Shown one piece after another: positions 1 through 7,563 of a stretch of 64,000 nucleotides of DNA. The position numbers were made by a program, and so were the translations under genes. Under the pieces are notes generated by a model. That model saw only the letters and a list, made by a program, of their open reading frames with translations. It was not told the origin of the DNA and searched no databases. How positions within the stretch are numbered: position 1 is the first letter of the stretch; each line of letters opens with the position of its first letter. This DNA comes from Parazoarcus communis SWub3 = DSM 12120 (GTDB taxonomy: Bacteria > Pseudomonadota > Gammaproteobacteria > Burkholderiales > Rhodocyclaceae), in contig NZ_QKOE01000019.1 in assembly GCF_003226565.1 (NCBI RefSeq), positions 1 through 64,000 of the forward strand, given 5' to 3'.

Positions 1-1
1 C

Positions 2-88
2 CTTGAACCTATCGGGTATATCCCGCCCGCAGAAGCTGAGGCAAACTACTACAGGCAGCTCGCCAGTCAGGCCGCGATCGCGACCTGA
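2..88 (+). CDS. IS3-family transposase (OrfB), C-terminal fragment
   Basis: The window opens inside a reading frame that gives 28 residues and a TGA stop. It contains the GYIPPAEAEANYYRQ-type tail that ends the integrase (DDE) half of IS3-family transposases. The catalytic core lies outside the window, so nothing can be said about activity. An IS end follows directly, which supports the assignment. The element sits beside the left arm of the prophage, where an integrase gene would be expected. Confidence 0.8.
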   Translation, partial: LEPIGYIPPAEAEANYYRQLASQAAIAT

Positions 89-92
89 CTTA

Positions 93-127
93 AACCAACC
101 GGCCTCCACGGAACCCGGGGCGATTCA
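93..127 (+). repeat. Right terminal inverted repeat of IS3-family element
   Basis: Read on the minus strand this segment begins TGAATCGCCCCGGGTTCC, the usual TGAAyCGCCCCGG start of many IS3-family ends (IS407/IS2-like). It lies 5 bp past the transposase stop, the normal place for the right end. The partner repeat and target duplication are outside the window. Confidence 0.7.
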
Positions 128-170
128 AGATCTTGCTCATAGCGACTCTCAAGTAGATCGTTGAGAGGCT

Positions 171-1043
171 TCAGCGCATTGCGGAAGCCAAAAATTTAGG
201 GTAAAGCGAATACAGATAATCTTGCGTCATTGCGCAGAGACTCTTGGAGGCGATACTCCCATCGTCTCGACATTTGATACTTATCGTGATTTCGGCAGAC
301 TCACCTCTACCAGGCATGCGGATGGCCTTCATACCGATTCGGTTTGCATCCGTTGGCGAATACGTCTCGATGATGGTGTTGGTGGCGACTTGGATCTTCA
401 TATCTGCACGCTCGCTGATGAAAATTTGCGTCAAGGCAAACGATTTGTCGCAAGCTTGTCGGGTCCCACACCTATACCGAGCATGCTTCTTCGCCTCTTC
501 AGCCGATAGAACTGCATTTGCATACTCTAGTGCTGCAACCTCTTGCTCTTTTTTGCGTTTAGCTTCCTGTCTTTCCCTTTCCAGTGAATCGTTCTCTTTG
601 GTTCGGCTGTCTGCTATGAGGGGATCTACACTGAGGGCCGCAACCGACTGAAGGTTTTCAAGAGCTCTTCCGTATTGATCATCGGAAGCGACTACCCGAA
701 ACATGTTTAGGCGGCGCGACTCAACCTCGATACCTTTTCCAGGCGCATGAATTTCTACCGTTCGTGCGATGCTTTCGCGCGAGAAGGTGGATTCGGCTGC
801 CGCGATTAACTGTGGATATTGGCGCATCATTTGCATTGCGCGGGCTTTAACGTCCTCACGAGAGCTGATGAGTCCATCTTCGGCAAATCTGTAAGCCTTG
901 ACCCAATCTGACCGAGCAATCGCACGATCAGCCTCTTCCATGTAAGCGACAATGACTGGCTTTTGGGGTGCAAGGGGAGAACAGGAGAGCAGTCCAAATA
1001 CGGAAACAGACACGAGAGCGGCGAGTACCTGCGTTCGGATCAT
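171..1043 (-). CDS. Putative lipoprotein of the prophage left arm
   Basis: 290 residues from the ATG that overlaps the repressor stop by one base (TAATG). The N-terminus is a lipoprotein signal: basic MIRTQ, hydrophobic stretch, then the lipobox LLSC, so the mature protein should be a membrane-anchored, exported lipoprotein. The middle is a charged, coiled-coil-like region (about residues 150-195, rich in E, R and K). I recognise no family. Its position behind the repressor on the same strand suggests expression in the lysogen, i.e. a lysogenic-conversion gene. A start seven codons upstream is possible but would extend into the repressor gene. Confidence 0.7.
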   Translation of the reverse strand: MIRTQVLAALVSVSVFGLLSCSPLAPQKPVIVAYMEEADRAIARSDWVKAYRFAEDGLISSREDVKARAMQMMRQYPQLIAAAESTFSRESIARTVEIHAPGKGIEVESRRLNMFRVVASDDQYGRALENLQSVAALSVDPLIADSRTKENDSLERERQEAKRKKEQEVAALEYANAVLSAEEAKKHARYRCGTRQACDKSFALTQIFISERADMKIQVATNTIIETYSPTDANRIGMKAIRMPGRGESAEITISIKCRDDGSIASKSLCAMTQDYLYSLYPKFLASAMR

Positions 1044-1894
1044 TACAGCTTTCGTCCATTCCACGCCCAGACGACACGTCCGAGAACGCGTAGCCCCTCA
1101 CGAGTACCGTTCTCTACCACTACTGGGTCATAGAGTGGGTTGTCGCTCTTTACGATCACAGCTCCATCAGTAATACGGCGTTGGATGCGTTTGATGTAAA
1201 GCTCGTTGTTTAGCGCAAGTACATACACAGCATCGACTTTAATGTCGTAGACGCCGCGGTCAACCAGCAAAATGTCGCCGTCTGAGAACGTTGGAGTCAT
1301 CGAATCGCCATATGCCGTCAGGACCGCAAGACTTTCAAGGCTTGAGATTGTCGGTAGGTGCGTGCGCACCCAAGCCCTAGTCAGTCGGAGGTGGTCAACG
1401 ACTGTATCGTGCTCAGGCTCAGCCAGTCCAAGTCCCATCGACGCGCGCGCATCGAAGACACTCACGGTGACCGTGTCTGCCTGAGTTTGCGATAGTTGTT
1501 GGCCAAGTCTGCTCATCTCGACCGATTCTGCGTCAGAGTTTAGGAGTCGGCCATTCAACGAAGGTGATAGGTCGTCGGCATTTTGGCTTGCCATGTGACT
1601 TGGATCACGTTCTATCGGAGCACCCGGGTCATGCAACTTGGCCAAGTCAGAAGCGAGCTGTGGGCTGAATTCCGAAACGGAGACCTTCAGAACGCGAGCG
1701 AACTTCACTGCCGCGTCAATGTTCAACGGGATTTTTCCATTGAAGTACTGGCTGACGGTTCCTTGAGACTCCCATCCGCATGCAGCTGCTAGGCCTTCCT
1801 GGGTAAGCGAAAGCTCTCGTTTCTTCGCTGTGTAAACAGCCTTCAGGCGGGCGGCGTCAGATCGCTGTTCTGGTGAAAGTGGTTGAGCTGGCAT
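1043..1894 (-). CDS. CI-like phage repressor, XRE HTH + S24/LexA peptidase
   Basis: 283 residues. An N-terminal helix-turn-helix (about 25-60, LTQEGLAAACG...GTVSQYFNG) should bind operator DNA. The C-terminal LexA/S24 domain has the nucleophile in YGDSMTPTF and the general-base lysine in ELYIKRIQ. Such repressors are inactivated by RecA-stimulated self-cleavage, which ties induction to DNA damage (family knowledge). It is divergent from Cro across an 82-bp operator/promoter region. No Shine-Dalgarno is seen before its ATG, so it may be translated from a leaderless transcript. The lipoprotein gene follows with a TAATG overlap. Confidence 0.95.
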   Translation of the reverse strand: MPAQPLSPEQRSDAARLKAVYTAKKRELSLTQEGLAAACGWESQGTVSQYFNGKIPLNIDAAVKFARVLKVSVSEFSPQLASDLAKLHDPGAPIERDPSHMASQNADDLSPSLNGRLLNSDAESVEMSRLGQQLSQTQADTVTVSVFDARASMGLGLAEPEHDTVVDHLRLTRAWVRTHLPTISSLESLAVLTAYGDSMTPTFSDGDILLVDRGVYDIKVDAVYVLALNNELYIKRIQRRITDGAVIVKSDNPLYDPVVVENGTREGLRVLGRVVWAWNGRKL

Positions 1895-1976
1895 ATAGCG
1901 ATTATTAGCGCGGCTGATTGAACTGCAAGCAGTCCGACGATTGATTTATAAAATCAGTCGGACTAATATGCGCTTC
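1895..1976. promoter_or_regulatory. CI/Cro divergent promoter and operator
   Basis: A perfect 8-bp dyad AGTCCGAC (1931-1938) / GTCGGACT (1957-1964) flanks an inner dyad TGATTT (1942-1947) / AAATCA (1951-1956). On the plus strand TTGATT (1941-1946), a 17-bp spacer and TAATAT (1964-1969) form a good sigma70 promoter lying across the operator. It predicts a start of transcription at the Cro ATG. On the minus strand TTGCAG (1928-1923) and TAATAA (1907-1902) form a weaker promoter for the repressor. Confidence 0.75.
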
Positions 1977-2210
1977 ATGAACACCATCATCTCCATCCGC
2001 AAACGCCTCGGCCTGTCGCAAGTTGAGTTTGCGGCCGCACTTGGCGTCACTCAGGGGACCGTCTCGAACATGGAGATCGGTCGTTACGTCATCAGGCCAA
2101 ACCTCGCGCAGAAGGTGATTGAGGTGGCTGCGAGTCACGGGCTTTCGGTGACTTACGACGACATCTACAGGCCAGCAACTCAGCCGACAACACCCCAGGA
2201 GGCCGCATGA
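1977..2210 (+). CDS. Cro-like XRE-family regulator
   Basis: 77 residues from ATG 1977. HTH: IRKRLGLSQVEFAAALGVTQ followed by GTVSNMEIGR, a canonical XRE fold of Cro size. It lies opposite the CI-like repressor and shares its operator. An upstream ATG at 1968 overlaps the predicted -10 box, so 1977 is preferred, and that would make the mRNA leaderless. The stop overlaps the next start (ATGA). Confidence 0.85.
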   Translation: MNTIISIRKRLGLSQVEFAAALGVTQGTVSNMEIGRYVIRPNLAQKVIEVAASHGLSVTYDDIYRPATQPTTPQEAA

Positions 2211-2512
2211 AGTTGCCCCTTGATCGACTCGCCATTCTGGAACGCGAAGTGATCGACCCTGCGCTTGAAGGCGCCTGCGGCGAAGTCATGCGCTCGGCGG
2301 GGTATCCGCACCTCCTTTGGCAGCGCGTCCGCGAGCTTGAACAGCGGCTGCGAGCTTGTGAATCGACGATGCAAGCTCTTGAGCGAGCTGAGTGTCGCCG
2401 TCCGACTCTCCGAGCTCGAATCGGCGCCGCGCTAGAGCGTCTTCGTAGTACAGCGCGAGCTCGTGGAGCGGAATCAGCCCTTTCTCGTGAAGCGCGATCC
2501 AGAGAGGAGTGA
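2207..2512 (+). CDS. Hypothetical early phage protein downstream of cro
   Basis: 101 residues. Start supported by a strong AGGAGG five bases upstream and an ATGA overlap with cro. Residues 1-60 look like a soluble helical protein; the rest is arginine-rich and could be read-through of weak coding sequence. It overlaps an antisense frame of more natural composition (2286-2552), so one of the two may be spurious. No recognised family. Confidence 0.5.
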   Translation: MKLPLDRLAILEREVIDPALEGACGEVMRSAGYPHLLWQRVRELEQRLRACESTMQALERAECRRPTLRARIGAALERLRSTARARGAESALSREARSREE

Positions 2513-2552
2513 TGGTGGTGAATACCAAGCTGCGGATGTCGTTTTCGTTCAC
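2286..2552 (-). CDS. Hypothetical small protein, antisense to the cro-downstream gene
   Basis: 88 residues from GTG 2552, which has AAAGGGG six bases upstream on the minus strand. Composition is natural for a soluble helical protein (motifs such as PLWIALHEKGLIPLHELALY and ESDGDTQLAQELASSIHKL). It lies antisense to the 3' two-thirds of the forward gene at 2207-2512. Function unknown. Preferred over a longer version that would need an ATT start. Confidence 0.5.
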   Translation of the reverse strand: MNENDIRSLVFTTITPLWIALHEKGLIPLHELALYYEDALARRRFELGESDGDTQLAQELASSIHKLAAAVQARGRAAKGGADTPPSA

Positions 2553-2645
2553 GGGCAACCCCTTTGGAGTCAATGGTGTGTGGAAACTTCATTGTATCCA
2601 ATGTGGGTTGCTCTCCAGTCACGGTTTAATCCATCAGGAGGCCGC

Positions 2646-2912
2646 ATGACCGTTCCCATGAGCCGAAGCGGCCACACCGGGCCACTCGGCAAACTCACTG
2701 CCGAGATCAAGATCCGGACCGACGAAGACACCAAGGAGGGGCTCGAACGCATGGCTCGATCTGCCGGGCTGTCGCTCGCCGAGTATGTCCGCGATCTGTT
2801 GATGGTCCATGCCCATGGCTATGAATACGTTGCCAGTTTGTACGCGGCACGGCTGTCTCGGGTGGCCGGATTGGGGGCCGCATCGGGGAGCAAAGAGGGC
2901 ACGTTGCCATGA
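2646..2912 (+). CDS. Ribbon-helix-helix-like phage regulator
   Basis: 88 residues. Start ATG 2646 has AGGAGG five bases upstream, in a 15-bp sequence identical to that preceding the gene at 2207. Residues 13-52 (LTAEIKIRTDEDTKEGLERM then AGLSLAEYVRDLL) match the beta-strand plus two-helix pattern of Arc/MetJ-type DNA-binding proteins. Likely an early transcriptional regulator. Overlaps the next gene by ATGA. Confidence 0.6.
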   Translation: MTVPMSRSGHTGPLGKLTAEIKIRTDEDTKEGLERMARSAGLSLAEYVRDLLMVHAHGYEYVASLYAARLSRVAGLGAASGSKEGTLP

Positions 2913-3127
2913 TCGCCCGTGACCAACTGATCGAGCTTGCGGCCGTGCTGCTGTCGCTGTGTCTGGCCATGCTGAACCTGGCCGGCGTGGTGGAACTGTC
3001 GGTGGTGGCAATCACCGCCCCGATGTGGGGACTGATCGTGCTGTCGCTGGTGGCGCTGGTGCTCGCGTGGGTGATTCGTGGCGCGATTGAGATTTTCGAG
3101 ATGGTGCGGGCGGGGAGGGGGCGGTGA
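2909..3127 (+). CDS. Small two-TM membrane protein
   Basis: 72 residues, start overlapping the previous stop (ATGA). Two hydrophobic segments, about 8-28 and 34-58, and a basic C-terminus. No recognised family. Its stop overlaps the methyltransferase start (TGATG), so it is translationally coupled with the modification genes. Confidence 0.65.
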   Translation: MIARDQLIELAAVLLSLCLAMLNLAGVVELSVVAITAPMWGLIVLSLVALVLAWVIRGAIEIFEMVRAGRGR

Positions 3128-4914
3128 TGGGTCGCGACGAATTCACGCTTTCTCCGCCTGACGTACGCGAGATCCGCCACTTTCACCTGTTCTGCGGCCT
3201 CGGAGGCGGCGCCAAGGGCTTCAACAAGGCATCTCCCCGGGTCGGCAACATGGTCGGCAAGTTCCGCTGCATCGGTGGAATCGACGTCGACGCGCCAGCC
3301 ATCCGTGACTTCGAGCGCCTGACCGGCGCGCGGGGCACGGTGCTGGATCTGTTCGACCGCAGCCAGTTCATCGACTTCCACGGCGTGGAGCCGCCCGCCG
3401 ACTGGCGCGAGGCTGGCCCCGCGCACATCCGCGCAGCGGCCGGCGGCGAGTACCCGCATATCGTGTTCCTCTCCGCCCCGTGCAAGGGCTTCTCCGGCCT
3501 GCTGGCCGAAGGCAAGAGCAAGACGGCGAAGTACCAGGCGCTGAACCGCCTGACCGTTCGAGGCGTGTGGCTGATGCTGGAAGCCTTCGCTGATGAGCCG
3601 CCCGAGCTGATCGTGTTCGAGAACGTGCCCCGCATCGCCACCCGCGGCCGGCAGCTGCTCGACCAGATCGGCGATCTGTTGCGCGCCTACGGCTACGCGG
3701 TTGCCGAGACTACCCACGACTGCGGCGAGATCGGCGCGCTGGCGCAGAGCCGCAAGCGCTTCCTGCTGGTGGCCCGCCACATGGCCAAGGTGGCGCCCTT
3801 CCTGTACGAACCGGACAAGAAGCGCCTGCAGTCCGTGGGCACCGTTCTCGAGCGCATGGCGTTGCCGGGCGACCCTGCCGGCGGGCCGATGCACCGCGTA
3901 CCCCGCCTGCAGTGGAAGACCTGGGTGCGCCTGGCCTTCGTCGAGGCCGGCAGCGACTGGCGCAGCCTGAACCGGCTGGCGGTGGAGAACGGGCACCTGC
4001 GGGATTACCTGATCGTGCCGGAGCACCGTCGTGGGTACCTGGGCGTGAATGGATGGGACGCCCCGTGCGGCACGGTGCAGGGCGAAAGCCTGCCGAGCAA
4101 CGGCGCGTTCTCGGTTGCAGATCCGCGCTTCGATCAGTCCGCCAAGTGGAAGGACGGCCAGGCGCTCGGCGTGCGCCAGTGGGGCGAGAGCACCGGTACC
4201 GTCGCCGGCCAGCAAGGGCCGCTGCAGGGGGCTTACAGCGTGGCCGACCCACGTGGGGCTGCTGATCCTTCGGCGCTGCACGGCAAGTACAAGGTCGAGT
4301 CATGGAGCCAGCCGGCTCGCACCGTCATTGCCGGCAATGCGAACGGCGCCTACGCCGTCGCCGACCCTCGCCCCAACGGCATTCCGCAGTCTGGCGACCA
4401 CTACCTCACCGGCGGTCACTACGGCGTGGCCAGGTGGGATGAGCCGAGCGGCGCAGTCTCTGCCGCCGCGTGCCACGACAACGGCCGGTGGTCGGTAGCA
4501 GATCCACGCGCTTCCCATTTTTCGACATCGATGGAGGGTGCTGCGGAGCCGCGAGTTTGCGATTCGGAGCAAGTTGGCAGTTTCAGCATGCCTGCGCCGG
4601 CCGACAAGCTCGTGGCGGTGATCCGCGCCCTGGACGGCACCTGGCACCGCCCATTCACCACCCTGGAACTCGCAGCCCTGCAAAGCCTGGTCGAACCCGA
4701 GGAACAGCTCGAGCTCGACGGCCTCTCCGACAGCGCATGGCGCGAACGCATCGGCAACGCTGTCCCGCCTGCCGCCGCCGAGGCCATCGCCGGGGTGATG
4801 GGTACAACGCTGCTGCTGGCGTGGAGCGGTGAGACCTTCGCGCTGTCCGCGGCACCCATCTGGGTGCGGCCGGTGGCGGTGGCGTTGAGCGTGGCGCAGG
4901 GAGGAGAGCAATGA
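3127..4914 (+). CDS. DNA (cytosine-5) methyltransferase
   Basis: 595 residues. The C5-methyltransferase motifs are present in order: motif I FCGLGGGAKGF (AdoMet site), motif IV with catalytic Cys in SAPCKGFSG, motif VI FENVPRI, motif VIII QSRKRF, and motif X RIGNAVPPAAA near the C-terminus. The target-recognition region (about residues 300-460) is unusual: four tandem units of about 42 residues, each with a W-x-x-P/S-x-x-T/A-V core and ending in VADPR. It probably methylates phage DNA to avoid restriction. It overlaps the downstream DndC-like gene by four bases, suggesting a joint role in DNA modification. A GTG three bases upstream is an alternative start. Confidence 0.9.
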   Translation: MGRDEFTLSPPDVREIRHFHLFCGLGGGAKGFNKASPRVGNMVGKFRCIGGIDVDAPAIRDFERLTGARGTVLDLFDRSQFIDFHGVEPPADWREAGPAHIRAAAGGEYPHIVFLSAPCKGFSGLLAEGKSKTAKYQALNRLTVRGVWLMLEAFADEPPELIVFENVPRIATRGRQLLDQIGDLLRAYGYAVAETTHDCGEIGALAQSRKRFLLVARHMAKVAPFLYEPDKKRLQSVGTVLERMALPGDPAGGPMHRVPRLQWKTWVRLAFVEAGSDWRSLNRLAVENGHLRDYLIVPEHRRGYLGVNGWDAPCGTVQGESLPSNGAFSVADPRFDQSAKWKDGQALGVRQWGESTGTVAGQQGPLQGAYSVADPRGAADPSALHGKYKVESWSQPARTVIAGNANGAYAVADPRPNGIPQSGDHYLTGGHYGVARWDEPSGAVSAAACHDNGRWSVADPRASHFSTSMEGAAEPRVCDSEQVGSFSMPAPADKLVAVIRALDGTWHRPFTTLELAALQSLVEPEEQLELDGLSDSAWRERIGNAVPPAAAEAIAGVMGTTLLLAWSGETFALSAAPIWVRPVAVALSVAQGGEQ

Positions 4915-6140
4915 GTACGCGCGACCTGTCTTTGTTTGAAGCCGGCGCTCGCCTACAGATGACAGAGTCCATCGAGCTCACGGTGCAGTCGATGATGGCC
5001 TATGGAACTCAACACGAACACTGGGTATTTGCCTGGTCGGGCGGAAAGGACTCGACGGCCACGCTGACGCTGATCCTGTATCTGATTGCAGTTGGCAAGA
5101 TTGTTGCACCGAAGCGCATCACCGTTCTCTACGCGGACACGCGGCAGGAGCTCCCGCCACTGGCGATCGCTGCGCAAGAGATCATGGATTGTCTTAATGA
5201 GCGTGGAATTGCCTGTCGCATCGTACGAGCATCGCTCGACAAGCGGTTCATGCCCTACATATTGGGCCGAGGAGTACCGCCACCAAACAACAACACGCTC
5301 AGGTGGTGCACCCGTCAGATCAAGGTTGATCCGATGACGGTCGCAATCGCTGAGACGCTGAGTGACGGTACAGCGCTCGTGATTACCGGCGTGCGTCAGG
5401 GCGAAAGCGCGATCCGCGACCGTCGCATCGAGATGAGCTGCAGCAAGGACGGCGCCGAGTGCGGGCAAGGCTGGTATCAACAGGTATTGCCGGATAGCAA
5501 AGGCGTGCGTGGTCGTATTGCAACGCTGGCGCCAATACTGCATTGGCGTGTGTGCCATGTGTGGGAATGGCTACGGCACTGGGCGCCGCTGCCCGAGTAC
5601 GGTGAGTGGCCAACCGAGATCATTGCAGACGCATACGGCGGCGACGAGGCTGAGGAGATCAATGCTCGGACCGGGTGCGTTGGCTGTCCGTTGGCCCAGG
5701 AAGAAAAGGCCCTTGAGGCGATCTTGGCAATGCCACGCTGGCAATGGCTGGCACCTCTTCGTGGGCTCAAGCCTATCTACCGCGAACTGCGTGAGCCACG
5801 CCACAGGCTGCGCAAGTCCGGCGCAGAAAAGCTGAAGGACGGCTCGATCGCCGCGAACCCACAACGAATGGGCCCGCTCACCCTTGAGGCGCGCAATTGG
5901 GCTTTGGGCGAGATCCTCCGCATCCAGACCGAATGCAACGTCGCCAGGCCGCCGCGTATGCCTGAGCTATCCCTGATTGACGCGGAGGAAGAGGCACGCA
6001 TCCGAGAACTGATCGCGTCGGGCACTTGGCCGGACGGCTGGAGCGGGGATGAGCCGCACGCGGACAAGTTCCTGGGGGTGACCGTCTATGCAAACGGAGC
6101 CGAGCAGCACGACTTGTTCGGGCTAGAGGAGGCAGCATGA
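4911..6140 (+). CDS. DndC / PAPS-reductase superfamily ATP-pyrophosphatase
   Basis: 409 residues. SGGKDST at about 43-49 is the PP-loop of ATP pyrophosphatases. It is followed by YADTRQELPPLA and NNTLRWCTRQIK, sequence traits shared with DndC, the sulfur-transfer component of DNA phosphorothioation, and with PAPS reductases. Cysteines at about 132 (RWC), 177-184 (C-x6-C) and 255-259 (GCVGCPL) could hold an iron-sulfur cluster. Four-base overlap with the methyltransferase suggests a DNA-modification operon. No DndD/DndE-like partner is visible, so a true phosphorothioation system is not shown. A cysteine- or sulfate-metabolism enzyme is the alternative. Confidence 0.75.
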   Translation: MSTRDLSLFEAGARLQMTESIELTVQSMMAYGTQHEHWVFAWSGGKDSTATLTLILYLIAVGKIVAPKRITVLYADTRQELPPLAIAAQEIMDCLNERGIACRIVRASLDKRFMPYILGRGVPPPNNNTLRWCTRQIKVDPMTVAIAETLSDGTALVITGVRQGESAIRDRRIEMSCSKDGAECGQGWYQQVLPDSKGVRGRIATLAPILHWRVCHVWEWLRHWAPLPEYGEWPTEIIADAYGGDEAEEINARTGCVGCPLAQEEKALEAILAMPRWQWLAPLRGLKPIYRELREPRHRLRKSGAEKLKDGSIAANPQRMGPLTLEARNWALGEILRIQTECNVARPPRMPELSLIDAEEEARIRELIASGTWPDGWSGDEPHADKFLGVTVYANGAEQHDLFGLEEAA

Positions 6141-6172
6141 TCTCCATTTGTCAGTGCAGATCTCGACATCCG

Positions 6173-6643
6173 CTATTTGATCAGGCTTATCAACAAGCTC
6201 AGGACACCAATTGTTGCACCAAGCAAGCCAGTAATGGTCGTGACCCAAAACCCGAAGACCTCGCGGCGGTGTTTCTCTTCCTCGCGGATTCGCGCCTTAA
6301 CTTCGAAGATGCCTCGTTCAGTGAGAAATGCTGTTTCGTTATTGTCGTAATCCCACTCCATGGAGCGGTACATCTCAGGTTCATCGCGGCTCGGCATTGG
6401 AACGTCCAGTTTCGCAGCTCGACGGCTCAAGTGGCGAGTAACGATCACAGCGAGCCAGTTTTCAGCGGCTTGTACGGCCCCCCAGTCTCCGGTGCCGAGC
6501 ACGCCCGGGGGAGCATCGTCCTCATCCGCTGCTGCTGTGTTCTGCAGCTCGAAAATCCGCCGCGAATGGTCATTTATCTCCTTTTTTTCCGCTCTACGTA
6601 TGCGCATCTCATCCAGAACGTCGCGGATATAGCTGAAAGCCAT
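6173..6643 (-). CDS. Reverse-strand membrane-anchored moron protein
   Basis: 156 residues with an ATG start. The N-terminal two-thirds are charged and helical. Residues about 100-130 are acidic/basic (EVKARIREEEKHRREVF), followed by a C-terminal hydrophobic hairpin (FWVTTITGLLGATIGVLSLL). It lies alone on the minus strand between the DndC-like gene and the replication genes, the usual signature of a moron expressed from its own promoter in the lysogen. A membrane-tethered superinfection-exclusion role is possible but unproven. The forward frame overlapping it looks like shadow. Confidence 0.75.
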   Translation of the reverse strand: MAFSYIRDVLDEMRIRRAEKKEINDHSRRIFELQNTAAADEDDAPPGVLGTGDWGAVQAAENWLAVIVTRHLSRRAAKLDVPMPSRDEPEMYRSMEWDYDNNETAFLTERGIFEVKARIREEEKHRREVFGFWVTTITGLLGATIGVLSLLISLIK

Positions 6644-6705
6644 AATCTAAGTCAGGGTGATAAAAAGAATAAGTATGCCATCTACGTGAGTTGCGAGGAC
6701 GCGTA

Positions 6706-7563
6706 ATGGCAAACCAATGGTTTCGCCTGTACGCCGAATTCGCTACCGACCCTAAGGTGCAGATGATGAGCGAGGCAGATCAGCGCCGCTTCATCATGGT
6801 GCTGTGCCTTCGTTGCGCTAACGACGATGTAACGTTACACGATGAGGAGGTCGCGTTTCAGCTACGTATCAGCGACGACGAATGGGCACGAACAAAGGCT
6901 CGGTTTTTGCAGAAAGGGCTCATTCACGACGACAACACACCGACCGCCTGGGAGCGTCGCCAATTCATCTCAGACTCAAGCGCAGAGCGGGTTCGGCGCC
7001 ATCGCGAGAAGAAGAAAAAGACGCTGCAACAAGCAGGTAACGTTACAGAAACGCCCCCAGAAGCAGATACAGATACAGAAGCAGATACAGAGGTTCTAAA
7101 GAGAGCGTCGACACACTCTGACAGTGTAGGGCCAGTGATCGTCGGTCAGCTCGCTCAGGAATCCGACGCGTCACGAAGGGCAGGGCAGATCTGCAGGCGC
7201 CTGCGGGAATCCGGGATGTCCGATGCAGCTGTGGGATACCTGCCCGCAGACACCTGGGCGCAAATCCTTGCACTTCGCACCGACGACGAGATTGTCGAGA
7301 TTGCGATGGCGAAGCGCGCGAGCCGCCCAAATCAGCGCACTGGGCTCAAGTACGTCGCACCTGCATTGCTCGAGCCACCGCAGCCGATATCCGCCCCGAA
7401 TGCGCGTGCATCTCCTGGCCGCATGTCCCGAGACGAGAGCCGCGCTATCGCGGCGAGCACCCGACTTTCCGACTTCCGTGCAGCGTGCGCTGCAGACGCA
7501 AACCGAGGACAGAACGATGAACGCACCATCGAAGCGCCCACCGCTCCGCGACAGCTGGGTTGA
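6706..7563 (+). CDS. Phage replication protein O-like (winged-helix initiator)
   Basis: 285 residues from ATG 6706, with GAGGA seven bases upstream. The N-terminal 110 residues (NQWFRLYAEFATDPKVQMM...WERRQFISDSSAERVRRHRE) are the replication-initiator-like domain common in phage O-type proteins. Next comes a low-complexity acidic linker (EADTDTEADTE) encoded by short tandem nucleotide repeats, then a C-terminal helical domain. By position and size it should bind the phage origin and recruit the P-like protein encoded next, which overlaps it by 47 bases. Confidence 0.7.
   Translation: MANQWFRLYAEFATDPKVQMMSEADQRRFIMVLCLRCANDDVTLHDEEVAFQLRISDDEWARTKARFLQKGLIHDDNTPTAWERRQFISDSSAERVRRHREKKKKTLQQAGNVTETPPEADTDTEADTEVLKRASTHSDSVGPVIVGQLAQESDASRRAGQICRRLRESGMSDAAVGYLPADTWAQILALRTDDEIVEIAMAKRASRPNQRTGLKYVAPALLEPPQPISAPNARASPGRMSRDESRAIAASTRLSDFRAACAADANRGQNDERTIEAPTAPRQLG

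Noticed and set aside
2463..2645. N-terminal extension of the ribbon-helix-helix gene
   Set aside because: ATG 2646 has a strong ribosome site; the upstream codons read as non-natural sequence.
6137..6706. Forward 189-codon frame after the DndC-like gene
   Set aside because: It overlaps the stop of the DndC-like gene but its composition is shadow-like, whereas the reverse strand encodes a natural protein with a C-terminal TM hairpin.
7063..7092. Short tandem repeat (agatacaga/agcagatacaga)
   Set aside because: Lies in frame in the acidic linker of the O-like protein (EADTDTEADTE); a flexible linker is enough to explain it.
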